A DNA stretch of 64,000 nucleotides from an uncultured Marinoscillum sp. (GTDB lineage Bacteria; Bacteroidota; Bacteroidia; Cytophagales; MED-G16), in the NCBI GenBank assembly GCA_902523065.1, contig CABYXZ010000005.1:1-64000 (forward strand), read 5' to 3'. The notes under the pieces were generated by a model, which saw nothing but the letters and a program-made list of their open reading frames with translations, ran no database searches and was not told where the DNA came from. The position numbers and the translations under genes are program-made. Shown here piece after piece: positions 53,122-62,072 of this stretch (positions are counted from its first letter, which is position 1; every line of letters begins with the position of its first letter).

Positions 53122-53718
53122 TTATTTGATTTTTTGGAGAATACCCTTAAAAATTTTGTTAACTGATTCCTCAACACTTTCATTTTCCGTATTTACTGTA
53201 ATGCTTGGATTTTGTGGTATTTCATATGGAGAATCAATTCCAGTGAAATTTTTAATTTCACCTGATCTCGCCTTTTTATATAATCCTTTTACATCCCTCT
53301 CCTCACACTTTTCTACAGTACACTCAACATGGACTAAATAAAAGTTTTCAGCTTTTACTAAAGTGCTAGCCAGCTTCCTTTCTTCCTCAAAGGGTGAGAT
53401 AAAAGCTGTTATAACAATTAATCCGGCATCAATCATAAGCCTTGAAACTTCAGAAATTCTTCTTATGTTTTCTTTTCTGTCATTATCAGAAAATCCAAGA
53501 TCTTTATTTAATCCAACTCTAATATTGTCGCCATCGAGAAGGTAAGAAAGATATTTGTTTTCATATAATTTCTTTTCAAGTTCATTAGCTATGGTTGATT
53601 TTCCTGAGCCTGATAGTCCTGAAAGCCATATTAAAATAGGTTTTTGTTTGGTGAGTTTTCTTCTTAGGTTGGCATCAACAAAATGTTTATGAGGAAATAA
53701 ATTTTTTGAGGTGTCCAT
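53122..53718 (-). CDS. cysC: adenylylsulfate kinase CysC
   Basis: A 198-residue APS kinase that forms PAPS. Walker A is GLSGSGKSTIANELE, followed by LDGDNIRVGLNKDLGFSDNDRKENIRRISE, ITAFISPFEEERK and the GLYKKARSGEIKNFTGIDSPYE loop. It is a stand-alone form, with no sulfate adenylyltransferase gene beside it. It forms a pair with cysQ and is divergent to ccmB (30 bp between starts). PAPS may serve sulfonation of surface polysaccharides or sulfate reduction; which one is not decidable here. Confidence 0.95.
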   Translation of the reverse strand: MDTSKNLFPHKHFVDANLRRKLTKQKPILIWLSGLSGSGKSTIANELEKKLYENKYLSYLLDGDNIRVGLNKDLGFSDNDRKENIRRISEVSRLMIDAGLIVITAFISPFEEERKLASTLVKAENFYLVHVECTVEKCEERDVKGLYKKARSGEIKNFTGIDSPYEIPQNPSITVNTENESVEESVNKIFKGILQKIK

Positions 53719-53733
53719 TAGATTTCTTGTTGT

Positions 53734-53741
53734 TAATTTTG
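53734..53741 (+). promoter_or_regulatory. TAnnTTTG -7 box for the ccm operon
   Basis: TAATTTTG ends 7 nt before the ccmB ATG within the 30-bp divergent gap with cysC. It would drive ccmB-ccmC-ccmD-ccmE-ccmF. A TTG at 53706-53708 is 25 nt upstream, longer than the usual spacing. Confidence 0.55.
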
Positions 53742-53748
53742 TAGGACA

Positions 53749-54411
53749 ATGATAAATAAAATATTTTCAATTTTGCAGAAAGACCTTAAAATCGAATTTA
53801 GCAAGGGTCATCTGTTTTTTTCTGTTATATTGTACGTAGTTAGTTCTATATATATAGTTTATCTCTCCTTCCAACCAAGCGGTTTATTCAACTTAGAAGT
53901 TTGGGTGTCAATTTTGTGGATATTGATTTTATTTGCTTCTATCTCATCTGTATCTAAGAGCTTTTTTCAAGAGTCCCAAAAAAGAAATCTTTATTATTAT
54001 TTTATAGTTTCTCCTGACGAACTCATCATATCTAAACTGGTTTATAATTTTCTTTTCCTCTCTGGAATTGTACTACTCACTTTTATTATTTTTTCATTTT
54101 TATTAGGTGATATAATTATTTCTAAAAATTTTTTTGTGGTTCTATTGATATTAGGATCCTTTAGTATATCAAATTGTTTAACCTTGATATCGGCAATATC
54201 TTATCAAGTTGAAAACAATTCCTTAATAATAAGTGTTCTTGGTTTTCCAGTGATATTACCTATTCTGTTATTATTGATTAGGATAAGTAAAATTTCATCA
54301 ATAGATTTTTCTTGGAATCTTATTAGAGAAGACATCTATCTCTTAATTTTGTTGAATATAATTTTATTGACCTTGACAAAACTTTTGTTTAATTATTTAT
54401 GGAGAAATTAA
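53749..54411 (+). CDS. ccmB: heme exporter/cytochrome c maturation membrane protein CcmB
   Basis: A 220-residue membrane protein with six helices, starting KIFSILQKDLKIEFSKG. The family-like segment QESQKRNLYYYFIVSPDELIISKLVYN precedes the second helix pair, and VLGFPVILPILLLLIRIS is near the end. CcmB is the membrane part of the CcmAB ABC transporter that releases heme-loaded CcmE. No ccmA is present in the window, so the ATPase must be encoded elsewhere. First gene of the ccm operon. Confidence 0.88.
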   Translation: MINKIFSILQKDLKIEFSKGHLFFSVILYVVSSIYIVYLSFQPSGLFNLEVWVSILWILILFASISSVSKSFFQESQKRNLYYYFIVSPDELIISKLVYNFLFLSGIVLLTFIIFSFLLGDIIISKNFFVVLLILGSFSISNCLTLISAISYQVENNSLIISVLGFPVILPILLLLIRISKISSIDFSWNLIREDIYLLILLNIILLTLTKLLFNYLWRN

Positions 54412-54414
54412 GTT

Positions 54415-55053
54415 ATGAAATATATTAAGATAGGATGTGTTTTTCTACTAACATATACGTTTACCGCGGGGTACTTATTTGATGTTCCGGCCCTACCTAT
54501 TCTAAATGAAACGGTAAGAGCTTTATACCTTCATGTCCCCATGTGGTTTACTATGATTTTTTTATTACTTCTATCCTCCTATCATTCCTATATGTTTGTA
54601 TCAAAGGGTGAAGAACTTCATGAATCTAAATCTTATAATTATGCTCACGTAGGTGTATATTTTGGTATTTTAGGCCTTTTGACAGGAATGTTTTGGGCAA
54701 AATATACTTGGGGTACTTACTGGACTAATGACCCTAAATTAAATGGTTCTGCTATTGGGTTACTCATTTACTTTGGATATTTTATTTTAAGGAGTTCAAT
54801 AGAAGATGAATCAAAGAAAGGAAAAATTTCGTCTGTCTATAATGTTTTTGCGTTTTCCATGTTAATACCATTAATATTTATTCTTCCTAGGTTGACGGAT
54901 TCCCTTCATCCTGGTAATGGTGGAAACCCAGGGTTTAATGTTTATGATATGAATTCACAATTACGATTAGTTTTTTATCCAGCAGTAACTGGTTTTATTT
55001 TTTTAGGTCTGTGGATTTCAGACCTTAGGCTTAAAGTGTTGAAATTAAAATAA
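54415..55053 (+). CDS. ccmC: cytochrome c biogenesis protein CcmC
   Basis: A 212-residue six-helix protein of the heme-handling (WWD-domain) family. The periplasmic heme-binding histidines fit RALYLHVPMWFTM and RLTDSLHPGNGG. The tryptophan-rich loop reads TWGTYWTNDPKLNGSA, where the last Trp of the usual WxWD is Asn. CcmC loads heme on CcmE. It starts 3 bp after ccmB and is followed 5 bp later by ccmD. Confidence 0.9.
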   Translation: MKYIKIGCVFLLTYTFTAGYLFDVPALPILNETVRALYLHVPMWFTMIFLLLLSSYHSYMFVSKGEELHESKSYNYAHVGVYFGILGLLTGMFWAKYTWGTYWTNDPKLNGSAIGLLIYFGYFILRSSIEDESKKGKISSVYNVFAFSMLIPLIFILPRLTDSLHPGNGGNPGFNVYDMNSQLRLVFYPAVTGFIFLGLWISDLRLKVLKLK

Positions 55054-55058
55054 TTAAT

Positions 55059-55235
55059 ATGAACTTTTTATTTTTTTTGTTTCTTATTCTACAAGAAGTT
55101 GCGATGGCTGATGCTATGAGAAGCAATGGAAAAATTTATGTGGTTGTAGTTATTTCTTTGATTATTCTTTTCAGCTTATTTTTGTATTTATATAGAATTG
55201 AAAAACAGATTAAATCAATAAAAAAAGATAAATGA
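55059..55235 (+). CDS. ccmD: CcmD-like small membrane protein (58 aa)
   Basis: A short ORF reading MNFLFFLFLILQEVAMADAM, then a hydrophobic helix (about 27-46, IYVVVVISLIILFSLFLYLY) and a basic tail (RIEKQIKSIKKDK). One membrane helix, a cytosolic basic tail and a position between ccmC and ccmE identify it as CcmD, which helps CcmABC release holo-CcmE. Its TGA overlaps the ccmE ATG (ATGA). Confidence 0.8.
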   Translation: MNFLFFLFLILQEVAMADAMRSNGKIYVVVVISLIILFSLFLYLYRIEKQIKSIKKDK

Positions 55236-55636
55236 AAAATTCTCTAGGCCTTTCAATAATTTTTATTGGTATAGTTCTGGTTATAATTGTGACAACTTTT
55301 GGTGACGCAAGTACCTATGTTTCTTTCACTGAAGCTAAAGAACTTTATTCAAATGGTAACATGTCTAAAATCCATGTTGTTGGAAAGCTAAATAGGGACA
55401 CAGAAGATAACATAACTGGGATTAAAAAAAGTTCTGATATGTTAAGTTTCTCATTCGAGATGGTAGACGAAAAAGGCCTAAAAGAAGATGTCTTTTTTGG
55501 AGAACCTATGCCACCTGACTTTTTAATGTCAGAACAAATCGTAGTAATAGGGTCCTATAATAACAACAGGTTTATAGCTGATGAAATATTACTTAAGTGT
55601 CCATCTAAATACACTGAAGAGAATATAAAAATTTAA
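55232..55636 (+). CDS. ccmE: cytochrome c maturation heme chaperone CcmE, CxxxY variant
   Basis: A 134-residue protein with one N-terminal membrane anchor (about 4-24) and an OB-fold periplasmic domain. It is the carrier that holds heme covalently on its way to apocytochrome. In the classical protein the heme ligand is the His of HxxxY. Here the equivalent is LLKCPSKY, Cys123 with Tyr127, the CxxxY type known from Desulfovibrio and archaea. It overlaps ccmD by 4 bp and ends 5 bp before ccmF. Confidence 0.88.
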   Translation: MKNSLGLSIIFIGIVLVIIVTTFGDASTYVSFTEAKELYSNGNMSKIHVVGKLNRDTEDNITGIKKSSDMLSFSFEMVDEKGLKEDVFFGEPMPPDFLMSEQIVVIGSYNNNRFIADEILLKCPSKYTEENIKI

Positions 55637-55641
55637 TTTCG

Positions 55642-58122
55642 ATGCCCTCGATAGGATCTTTTGGACATTTATTTATTATATCATCATTCGTTTTTGCCAT
55701 ACTCTCATCGGTTAGCTACTATCTTGTTGACTCACGAAAGAATAGTACATCCTGGTATAAATTTGGAAGGTTATCGTTCTCATTACACTCATTCTTTCTG
55801 TTAGCATCAATAGCTTTGCTGTATGCAATTCTTATGGGTAACAAATTTCAGTATTATTATGCTTTCCAGCACACATCTATCCTTTTACCTATATACTTTA
55901 AAATTTCCGCTTTCTGGGAAGGACAAGAAGGTTCTTTTCTCCTTTGGATGTTTTGGAATATTTTAATTGGAATTTATTTTATTTCAAGGCCCTACTCTAA
56001 ATGGAATGCATCAATTATTATGGTTATTTCGCTTGTTCAATGCGCATTGACCTCTATGGTTTTAGGAGTTAATTTTTATGATATAAAGATTGGAAGCTCT
56101 CCATTTATCTTACTTCGTGATGTGATATCCGCCCCAATCTTTTCAGTTGATCCAAATTATGTCCCTGAGGATGGGTCTGGACTAAATCCATTACTACAAA
56201 ATTACTGGATGGTAATTCATCCTCCTACTCTATTCTTAGGTTTTGCAATATGTATTATTCCTTTTTCGTATGCTATCTCATCTCTAAGGCTAAGAGACTA
56301 TAAAAAATGGCTTAATCCAACTCAGAAATACCTTTTATTATCTGTTATAGTCTTAGGTATTGGTATTATGATGGGATCATACTGGGCATATGAAACATTG
56401 AACTTTGGAGGTTATTGGAATTGGGATCCTGTTGAAAATGCCGTGTATGTTCCTTGGTTATTCCTTGTGGCAAGTTTTCATTGTATAATATTAACAAGCC
56501 GAAAAAAACAATATTACAAAATGTCATTTATTCTTTCTCTATCTAGTTTCATACTCATATTATATTCTACATTTCTTACAAGAAGTGGTGTTTTGGGAGA
56601 TAGCTCTGTCCATTCATTTACAGATCTTGGGCTAAGTGGGCAATTATTGTTATGTCTGTTTTTATTCATTTTAATTTCTATGTATTTACTTATAACAAGA
56701 TGGAGTGATATTCCAGAGACACTAAAAGAGTCTAAGGCATATTCTGGTGATTTTTGGCTTTTTATTGGAATACTGACACTAATACTTATGTCTTTTCAGG
56801 TAATTTTACCCACATCTATTCCTGTATACAATGCAATAGTTGAACTATTTGGTGGGTTTTCTAATTTAGCTCCTCCAGCTGAAAAAGAGATTTTTTATTC
56901 TAATGCACAGATATGGTTTGCCTCATCACTTGCAATATTTTCATCTATAGCACAGGTTCTGTGGTGGAGAAAAAATAAGTCAAAAAACATTGTGTCTCTT
57001 TTTTCTAACCCTTTAGCAATAACTCTTGTGCTTTCCTCTCTAGTTATTTACATATACCCTATTACTAAACCATCTTACATGATTTTATTAACAGCGTCTA
57101 TTTTTTCTATTTTTTCTAATGGAAGTGTTCTTATTTATTTCATTAGGAAAAAAGACTTGATATCATCTGCTTCTGTTTCACATATTGGATTGGCTGTAAT
57201 GTTAATTGGAATATTATTTTCTTCTGGCTACTCATCTATAGTATCCAAAAATTATACTGGACTAGTGTGGAATAATGATTTTCCAGATGAAGTAAATGAG
57301 GATAACATGTTACTTTTTGTGAATGAAGAAAGAAATGTTGGGGATTACAGAGTAAACTATTTAGGTGAAAGAAAAAAATTAAAAGATTATTCAGGATATA
57401 TAAACAAAAATTTTCTGGAACTTATACCACTGGAGAATAAATATATTATTAAGAAAGACTTATCTCTTAAAGGAATTGATTTTAAAGAAAACGATACTGT
57501 TGACGTTGACAATAATGATATAACTTACTTTGAATTAAACTTCGAAAAAGGGAAGGAAGTTTTCACATTATATCCGAAAGTTCAAACTGATCCAAACTCC
57601 GACATGATTGTTTTTTCTCCTGACGTTTCAAATGATATCTTTCAAGATCTTTACGTACATGTCAGAACTTATCCCGATCCTGAACAAGAGATTAACTGGT
57701 CAGAAACAGATTCAATTTTAGTTCCAATTGATCAGACTTTTTTTCTGAATGACTATGTCTCTAGGTTACTGAAAGTATCGACAAAAACGATAAGTGAAGA
57801 TTCAAAACAGTTTGTGGCTGAAGCTCAAATCAAAATTCTTGCTTCCGGTCAAGATTATGTTGCAAGGCCCGCATTTATAATTAATGACAATAAAGTAGGT
57901 ATTGTCCCTGATATAATCGATGATTTAGGTATTAAAGTCTCTATCACTGAGATAATCCCGGAGAAGGGTTTATTTAAAATTAAGTATCAGACGACTCAAA
58001 AAAACTGGGTTATTGTTGAGGCAATGCAAAAACCCTTTATAAATTTCATGTGGATAGGTTTTTTCATTTTGACTTTGGGGCTTGCTTTATCTTTCAATAA
58101 AATTAAATTGAAAAGAATATGA
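55642..58122 (+). CDS. ccmF: cytochrome c heme lyase subunit CcmF
   Basis: An 826-residue protein with about fifteen membrane helices. The WWD domain is in GGYWNWDPVENAVYVPWL and the upstream conserved region in FWEGQEGSFLLWMFW; QNYWMVIHPPTLFLGF carries a heme-ligand His. A large periplasmic domain spans about 540-800. CcmF ligates heme from CcmE to apocytochrome c. It overlaps purN by 4 bp (ATGA). There is no ccmH or ccmG next to it; DsbD in this window could supply reductant. Confidence 0.94.
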   Translation: MPSIGSFGHLFIISSFVFAILSSVSYYLVDSRKNSTSWYKFGRLSFSLHSFFLLASIALLYAILMGNKFQYYYAFQHTSILLPIYFKISAFWEGQEGSFLLWMFWNILIGIYFISRPYSKWNASIIMVISLVQCALTSMVLGVNFYDIKIGSSPFILLRDVISAPIFSVDPNYVPEDGSGLNPLLQNYWMVIHPPTLFLGFAICIIPFSYAISSLRLRDYKKWLNPTQKYLLLSVIVLGIGIMMGSYWAYETLNFGGYWNWDPVENAVYVPWLFLVASFHCIILTSRKKQYYKMSFILSLSSFILILYSTFLTRSGVLGDSSVHSFTDLGLSGQLLLCLFLFILISMYLLITRWSDIPETLKESKAYSGDFWLFIGILTLILMSFQVILPTSIPVYNAIVELFGGFSNLAPPAEKEIFYSNAQIWFASSLAIFSSIAQVLWWRKNKSKNIVSLFSNPLAITLVLSSLVIYIYPITKPSYMILLTASIFSIFSNGSVLIYFIRKKDLISSASVSHIGLAVMLIGILFSSGYSSIVSKNYTGLVWNNDFPDEVNEDNMLLFVNEERNVGDYRVNYLGERKKLKDYSGYINKNFLELIPLENKYIIKKDLSLKGIDFKENDTVDVDNNDITYFELNFEKGKEVFTLYPKVQTDPNSDMIVFSPDVSNDIFQDLYVHVRTYPDPEQEINWSETDSILVPIDQTFFLNDYVSRLLKVSTKTISEDSKQFVAEAQIKILASGQDYVARPAFIINDNKVGIVPDIIDDLGIKVSITEIIPEKGLFKIKYQTTQKNWVIVEAMQKPFINFMWIGFFILTLGLALSFNKIKLKRI

Positions 58123-58685
58123 TTAGTATCTCTTTATTTGCATCGGGGTCAGGATCAAATGTTGAAGAAATATTTAATTACTTTAAAGGCCACCCCAAAA
58201 TTAAAGTTGATTCTCTTTTTTGTAATAATGATAATGCCTATGTTATTGAGAGAGCAAAAAGCTTGAACTTACATCAAATAATATTTGAAAATAATATTTC
58301 AGATGAGGAGCTTCTCAAATTGATAGATTCAAGAAACATTTCATATATTGTTTTAGCAGGTTACTTAAGATTAATTCCACAGATTGTGATAGATAAATAT
58401 GAAAATAAAATTATAAACATTCATCCGTCTTTGTTACCAAAGTTTGGTGGAAAAGGATATTATGGTTCTAGGGTTCATGAAAGCGTTATTGGTTCAAAAG
58501 AAAAATATTCTGGGATTACAATACATCTTGTGGACGAGGAATATGACAAGGGAAAAATTTTATTTCAGAAAAAGATCCAAATAAAGGATGGAGAAACACC
58601 TGACTCCCTTGCTCAAAAAATTCATAAATTAGAACATATTTATTTTTCTCAAATACTTGAAAAGTACTTATTAGATAAATTATAA
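58119..58685 (+). CDS. purN: phosphoribosylglycinamide formyltransferase PurN
   Basis: A 188-residue enzyme for step three of purine synthesis, moving a formyl group from 10-formyl-THF to GAR. ASGSGSNVEEIF binds the phosphate, and VLAGYLRLI precedes the catalytic NIHPSLLPKFGGKGYYG with Asn and His. GITIHLVDEEYDKGKIL holds the catalytic Asp. It overlaps ccmF by 4 bp and precedes purH. Confidence 0.95.
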   Translation: MISISLFASGSGSNVEEIFNYFKGHPKIKVDSLFCNNDNAYVIERAKSLNLHQIIFENNISDEELLKLIDSRNISYIVLAGYLRLIPQIVIDKYENKIINIHPSLLPKFGGKGYYGSRVHESVIGSKEKYSGITIHLVDEEYDKGKILFQKKIQIKDGETPDSLAQKIHKLEHIYFSQILEKYLLDKL

Positions 58686-58688
58686 TAT

Positions 58689-58696
58689 TACTTTTG
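58689..58696 (+). promoter_or_regulatory. TAnnTTTG -7 box for purH
   Basis: TACTTTTG ends 3 nt before the purH ATG, the shortest spacing in the window; the transcript would be leaderless. No -33 TTG at the usual distance. Confidence 0.55.
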
Positions 58697-58699
58697 TCT

Positions 58700-60187
58700 A
58701 TGAGAAAAATTAGTGCTGCGTTAATTTCAGTTTTTAATAAAGACGGTATTGATGAGATAGCCACCAAATTACATAATCAAAATATCAAAATAATATCAAC
58801 TGGTGGTACCAAAAGTTTTATTGAGAATTTAGGTATACCAGTAACTTCGGTTGAATCTATAACAGATTATCCATCAATATTAGGTGGAAGGGTGAAGACT
58901 TTACATCCAAAAATATTTGGAGGTATTTTATATAGAGATAAACAGGTTGATCTTGATGAAGTTAAGAAGTTTAGTATTCCCAAGATTGATTTAGTGATTG
59001 TTGATCTATATCCGTTTGAGGATACGGTTAAATCTACAAATGATGAATCGGAGATAATAGAGAAAATAGATATTGGCGGTGTTTCACTTATACGGGCAGC
59101 TGGTAAAAATTATAAAAAAACACTCGTTGTCTCATCCAAGAAAAACTACAAGGAAGTTATTACCTATCTTGAAAAGAACAAGTATTCAACAGATATTGCT
59201 TTCAGAAAAAACTTTGCGTTAAAAGCTTTTAATATTACCTCTGAATATGATTCACAGATAGATGAATATTTTGGATTAGAATCAGGTCATTATCCTGTTT
59301 TGAGGTATGGAGAAAATCCGCATCAAAAAGCATTCTTTAAAGGTGACTTAGAAAATGTTTTTCAAAAGTTAAACGGCAAAAATTTATCTTACAACAACCT
59401 ACTTGATATTGATTCTGCAATTAAATTAATTTCAGAATTTTCTATTTTAACATTTGCTATAATAAAACATAATAACGCCTGTGGAATTGCAAGTTGTTCA
59501 TCTGTGCTCACTTCTTACAAAAAAGCATTGGAATCGGATCCTTTATCTGCTTTTGGTGGCGTTCTGATTACTAATCATAAAGTGGATGTAGATTCTGCAT
59601 CCGAAATGAATAATTTATTTTTTGAAATATTAATTGCGCCTGATTATGATGAAGAATCCTTAAAAATTTTAAAATCTAAAAAAAATAGAATTTTACTTAA
59701 GTTAAAGGAAACCAATTTTGATTCTAGGTCTTCAAAAACAGTTCTAGGGGGTTATCTAAATCAAGATCTTGATATAGCTGAAAATAAAATTAAAAATTGG
59801 AAAGTTGTCACTCAGAAAACACCATCGAGTGAAAACTACGAGGATTTACAATTTGCTAATAAGATAGTGAAGCACTCTAAATCAAACGCAATAGTATTAG
59901 TTAAAAATAGTCAAATGATTTCAAGTGGAGTTGGTCAGACCTCAAGAATTGATGCTTTAAAACATGCTATTGAAAAAGCTAAAACCTTCGGTTTTGATAT
60001 CAAAGGCTCAGTAATGGCATCTGATGCTTTTTTCCCTTTTCCTGATTGCGTAGAGATTGCAGCAGGTTCAGGAATTTGCAGTATTGTTCAGCCAGGAGGT
60101 TCAATAAAGGATGATTTATCAATTGATGCATGTAATAATACTAACATATCTATGGTTTTCACAGGCATGAGACATTTCTATCACTAA
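58700..60187 (+). CDS. purH: bifunctional AICAR transformylase/IMP cyclohydrolase PurH
   Basis: A 495-residue enzyme for the last two steps of IMP synthesis. The cyclohydrolase half opens KISAALISVFNKDGID and includes STGGTKSFIE and GGRVKTLHPKIFGG. The transformylase half has LRYGENPHQKA and the catalytic KHNNACG; the C-terminus is SMVFTGMRHFYH. The start is the ATG at 58700, not the TTG two codons upstream that lies in the -7 box. It is slightly short for the family but complete. Confidence 0.96.
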   Translation: MRKISAALISVFNKDGIDEIATKLHNQNIKIISTGGTKSFIENLGIPVTSVESITDYPSILGGRVKTLHPKIFGGILYRDKQVDLDEVKKFSIPKIDLVIVDLYPFEDTVKSTNDESEIIEKIDIGGVSLIRAAGKNYKKTLVVSSKKNYKEVITYLEKNKYSTDIAFRKNFALKAFNITSEYDSQIDEYFGLESGHYPVLRYGENPHQKAFFKGDLENVFQKLNGKNLSYNNLLDIDSAIKLISEFSILTFAIIKHNNACGIASCSSVLTSYKKALESDPLSAFGGVLITNHKVDVDSASEMNNLFFEILIAPDYDEESLKILKSKKNRILLKLKETNFDSRSSKTVLGGYLNQDLDIAENKIKNWKVVTQKTPSSENYEDLQFANKIVKHSKSNAIVLVKNSQMISSGVGQTSRIDALKHAIEKAKTFGFDIKGSVMASDAFFPFPDCVEIAAGSGICSIVQPGGSIKDDLSIDACNNTNISMVFTGMRHFYH

Positions 60188-60188
60188 C

Positions 60189-60222
60189 TTGTACCATCAC
60201 ATAATATATTTTCTTACTTTTG
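60189..60222 (+). promoter_or_regulatory. promoter for the mreBCD/PBP2 operon
   Basis: TTG (60189-60191) and TACTTTTG (60215-60222) are separated by 23 nt, within the range seen for Bacteroidota promoters. The box ends 17 nt before the mreB ATG in the 52-bp gap after purH. Confidence 0.6.
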
Positions 60223-60239
60223 CATTATAATATTAACCT

Positions 60240-61265
60240 ATGGGATTTTTTGATTACTTTAATAATGACCTCGCGATCGATCTAGGTACTGCAAATACTT
60301 TAATTATCAGTAAAGGTTCAGTTGTTGTTGACGAGCCTTCTATCATTGCTATTGATAGAATGTCAAATAAAGTTCTTGCAGTTGGTTCAGAGGCAATGCA
60401 AATGCATGAAAAGACCCATGAAAATATCAAGACTATTAGGCCTTTAAAAGATGGAGTAATTGCCGATTTCCATGCTGCCGAGCATATGATAAGGGGTCTA
60501 ATTAAAATGATAGATAGTGGAAAAAGGTTTATCCCCGTATCTCATAGAATGGTTATTTGTATTCCTTCTGGAATAACTGAAGTTGAGAAAAGAGCAGTTA
60601 GAGACTCTGCTGAACATGCTGGCGCAAAAGAAGTTTACATGATTCATGAGCCACTTGCAGCTGCTATTGGTATAGGTATTAATATAGAGAGGCCAGTTGG
60701 ATCAATGATTGTTGATATTGGAGGTGGAACAACAGAAATTGCAATTATTGCACTCTCAGGTATTGTAACGGATCAGTCTATTAGAGTTGCGGGTGATAGT
60801 TTTACAGATGACATTTTAGACTACATGAAAAGACAACATAATTTATTGATTGGAGAGAGATCTGCAGAAAAAATTAAGATAGAAGTAGGTTCTGCAATGA
60901 CTGAGTTAAAGGATGCTCCTGAAGACTTGGATATTAGAGGAAGAGATTTAGTCTCTGGAATTCCTAAAGTTGTAAAGATAACATACTCCGAAATTGCCTT
61001 TGCAATGGATAAATCAATTTCAAAAATCGAGGAGGCAGTTTTAAAAGCACTCGAAAATTCTCCGCCCGAGTTATCTGCAGACATATACGATAACGGTATT
61101 TATTTAACTGGAGGTGGAGCTTTACTAAGAGGTTTAGACAAAAGATTAAACTTAAAAACTAAACTACCGATTCATGTTGCGGAGGAACCTTTAAGAGCTG
61201 TAGTAAGAGGTACAGGAATAGCCCTTAAAAATATAGAAGGGTTCAGGTCTGTATTAATGTCTTAA
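60240..61265 (+). CDS. mreB: rod shape-determining protein MreB
   Basis: A 341-residue bacterial actin. Phosphate-binding loops are AIDLGTANTLI, MIVDIGGGTTEIAII and TGGGALLRGLD, and an MreB-type IHEPLAAAIG segment lies between. It polymerises under the membrane and positions cell-wall synthesis for rod shape. It leads the mreB-mreC-mreD-PBP2 operon, the usual order in this phylum after purH. Confidence 0.98.
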   Translation: MGFFDYFNNDLAIDLGTANTLIISKGSVVVDEPSIIAIDRMSNKVLAVGSEAMQMHEKTHENIKTIRPLKDGVIADFHAAEHMIRGLIKMIDSGKRFIPVSHRMVICIPSGITEVEKRAVRDSAEHAGAKEVYMIHEPLAAAIGIGINIERPVGSMIVDIGGGTTEIAIIALSGIVTDQSIRVAGDSFTDDILDYMKRQHNLLIGERSAEKIKIEVGSAMTELKDAPEDLDIRGRDLVSGIPKVVKITYSEIAFAMDKSISKIEEAVLKALENSPPELSADIYDNGIYLTGGGALLRGLDKRLNLKTKLPIHVAEEPLRAVVRGTGIALKNIEGFRSVLMS

Positions 61266-61268
61266 TTA

Positions 61269-62072
61269 ATGCGAAGTTTGTTAAAATTTATATCTAGATA
61301 TAATTACTCAATAACGTTTTTTTTTCTTCTAATTTTTTCTTTTTTTCTTGTCTTAAATGAAAGCTTTATTTTAAGATCATTTTATTTTAATTCTTCAAAT
61401 TATATATCGGGAAATTTCTATAGAGTACAGAACGGAATTTTGAGTTATTTTTCTTTAGAAAAGAAAAATACAATTTTGATTAATGAAAACCTTGAACTAA
61501 TTAATAGAATAAAAAAACTTGAGTCAGACTATAGATCAGTTATAATTGACACTTCTACTGTTGGTTTTTTAAGTGCTCAGGTAATTAACAATTCATTAAA
61601 TAAATCAAAAAATTATATCACAATTGATAAGGGATTTAAAGACGGTGTAAGAGAAAATTTGGGTGTTATCTCTTCTAACGGAGTAATAGGAAAGGTTAAA
61701 TATGTATCTGATAATTTTTCAACAATTATCTCTCTTTTAAATACTTCTTTTTACTTATCAACTTTAGTTGATGAGACTAAAACCTTATCATCAATAAACT
61801 GGGATGGAAAAAACCCTCGAGAAGTTAAATTACTTTATGTTCCTAAACATGTGCCTCTAGAAATTGGATATTCTGTAATCACTTCCTCTTTTGATTCAAT
61901 TTTTCCTAAAGGAATTGAAGTTGGCAAAATTAGTAGTATAAATGAAGATACAAATTCAAATTTTTATGATGTAGACATTCTTCTCTCGGAAGACTTTTAT
62001 AGTATATATAATGTGTATTTGGTGAAAAGTTTTCCATTTGAAGAAAAGATAAAGCTCGAAAGTATAGATTAG
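61269..62072 (+). CDS. mreC: rod shape-determining protein MreC
   Basis: A 267-residue protein with one N-terminal membrane helix, a coiled coil at about 65-95 (LINENLELINRIKKLESDYR) and a periplasmic beta-barrel pair (AQVINNSLNKSKNYITIDKG, GVISSNGVIGKVKYVSD). MreC links MreB filaments with PBP2. It starts 3 bp after mreB and abuts mreD. Confidence 0.92.
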   Translation: MRSLLKFISRYNYSITFFFLLIFSFFLVLNESFILRSFYFNSSNYISGNFYRVQNGILSYFSLEKKNTILINENLELINRIKKLESDYRSVIIDTSTVGFLSAQVINNSLNKSKNYITIDKGFKDGVRENLGVISSNGVIGKVKYVSDNFSTIISLLNTSFYLSTLVDETKTLSSINWDGKNPREVKLLYVPKHVPLEIGYSVITSSFDSIFPKGIEVGKISSINEDTNSNFYDVDILLSEDFYSIYNVYLVKSFPFEEKIKLESID

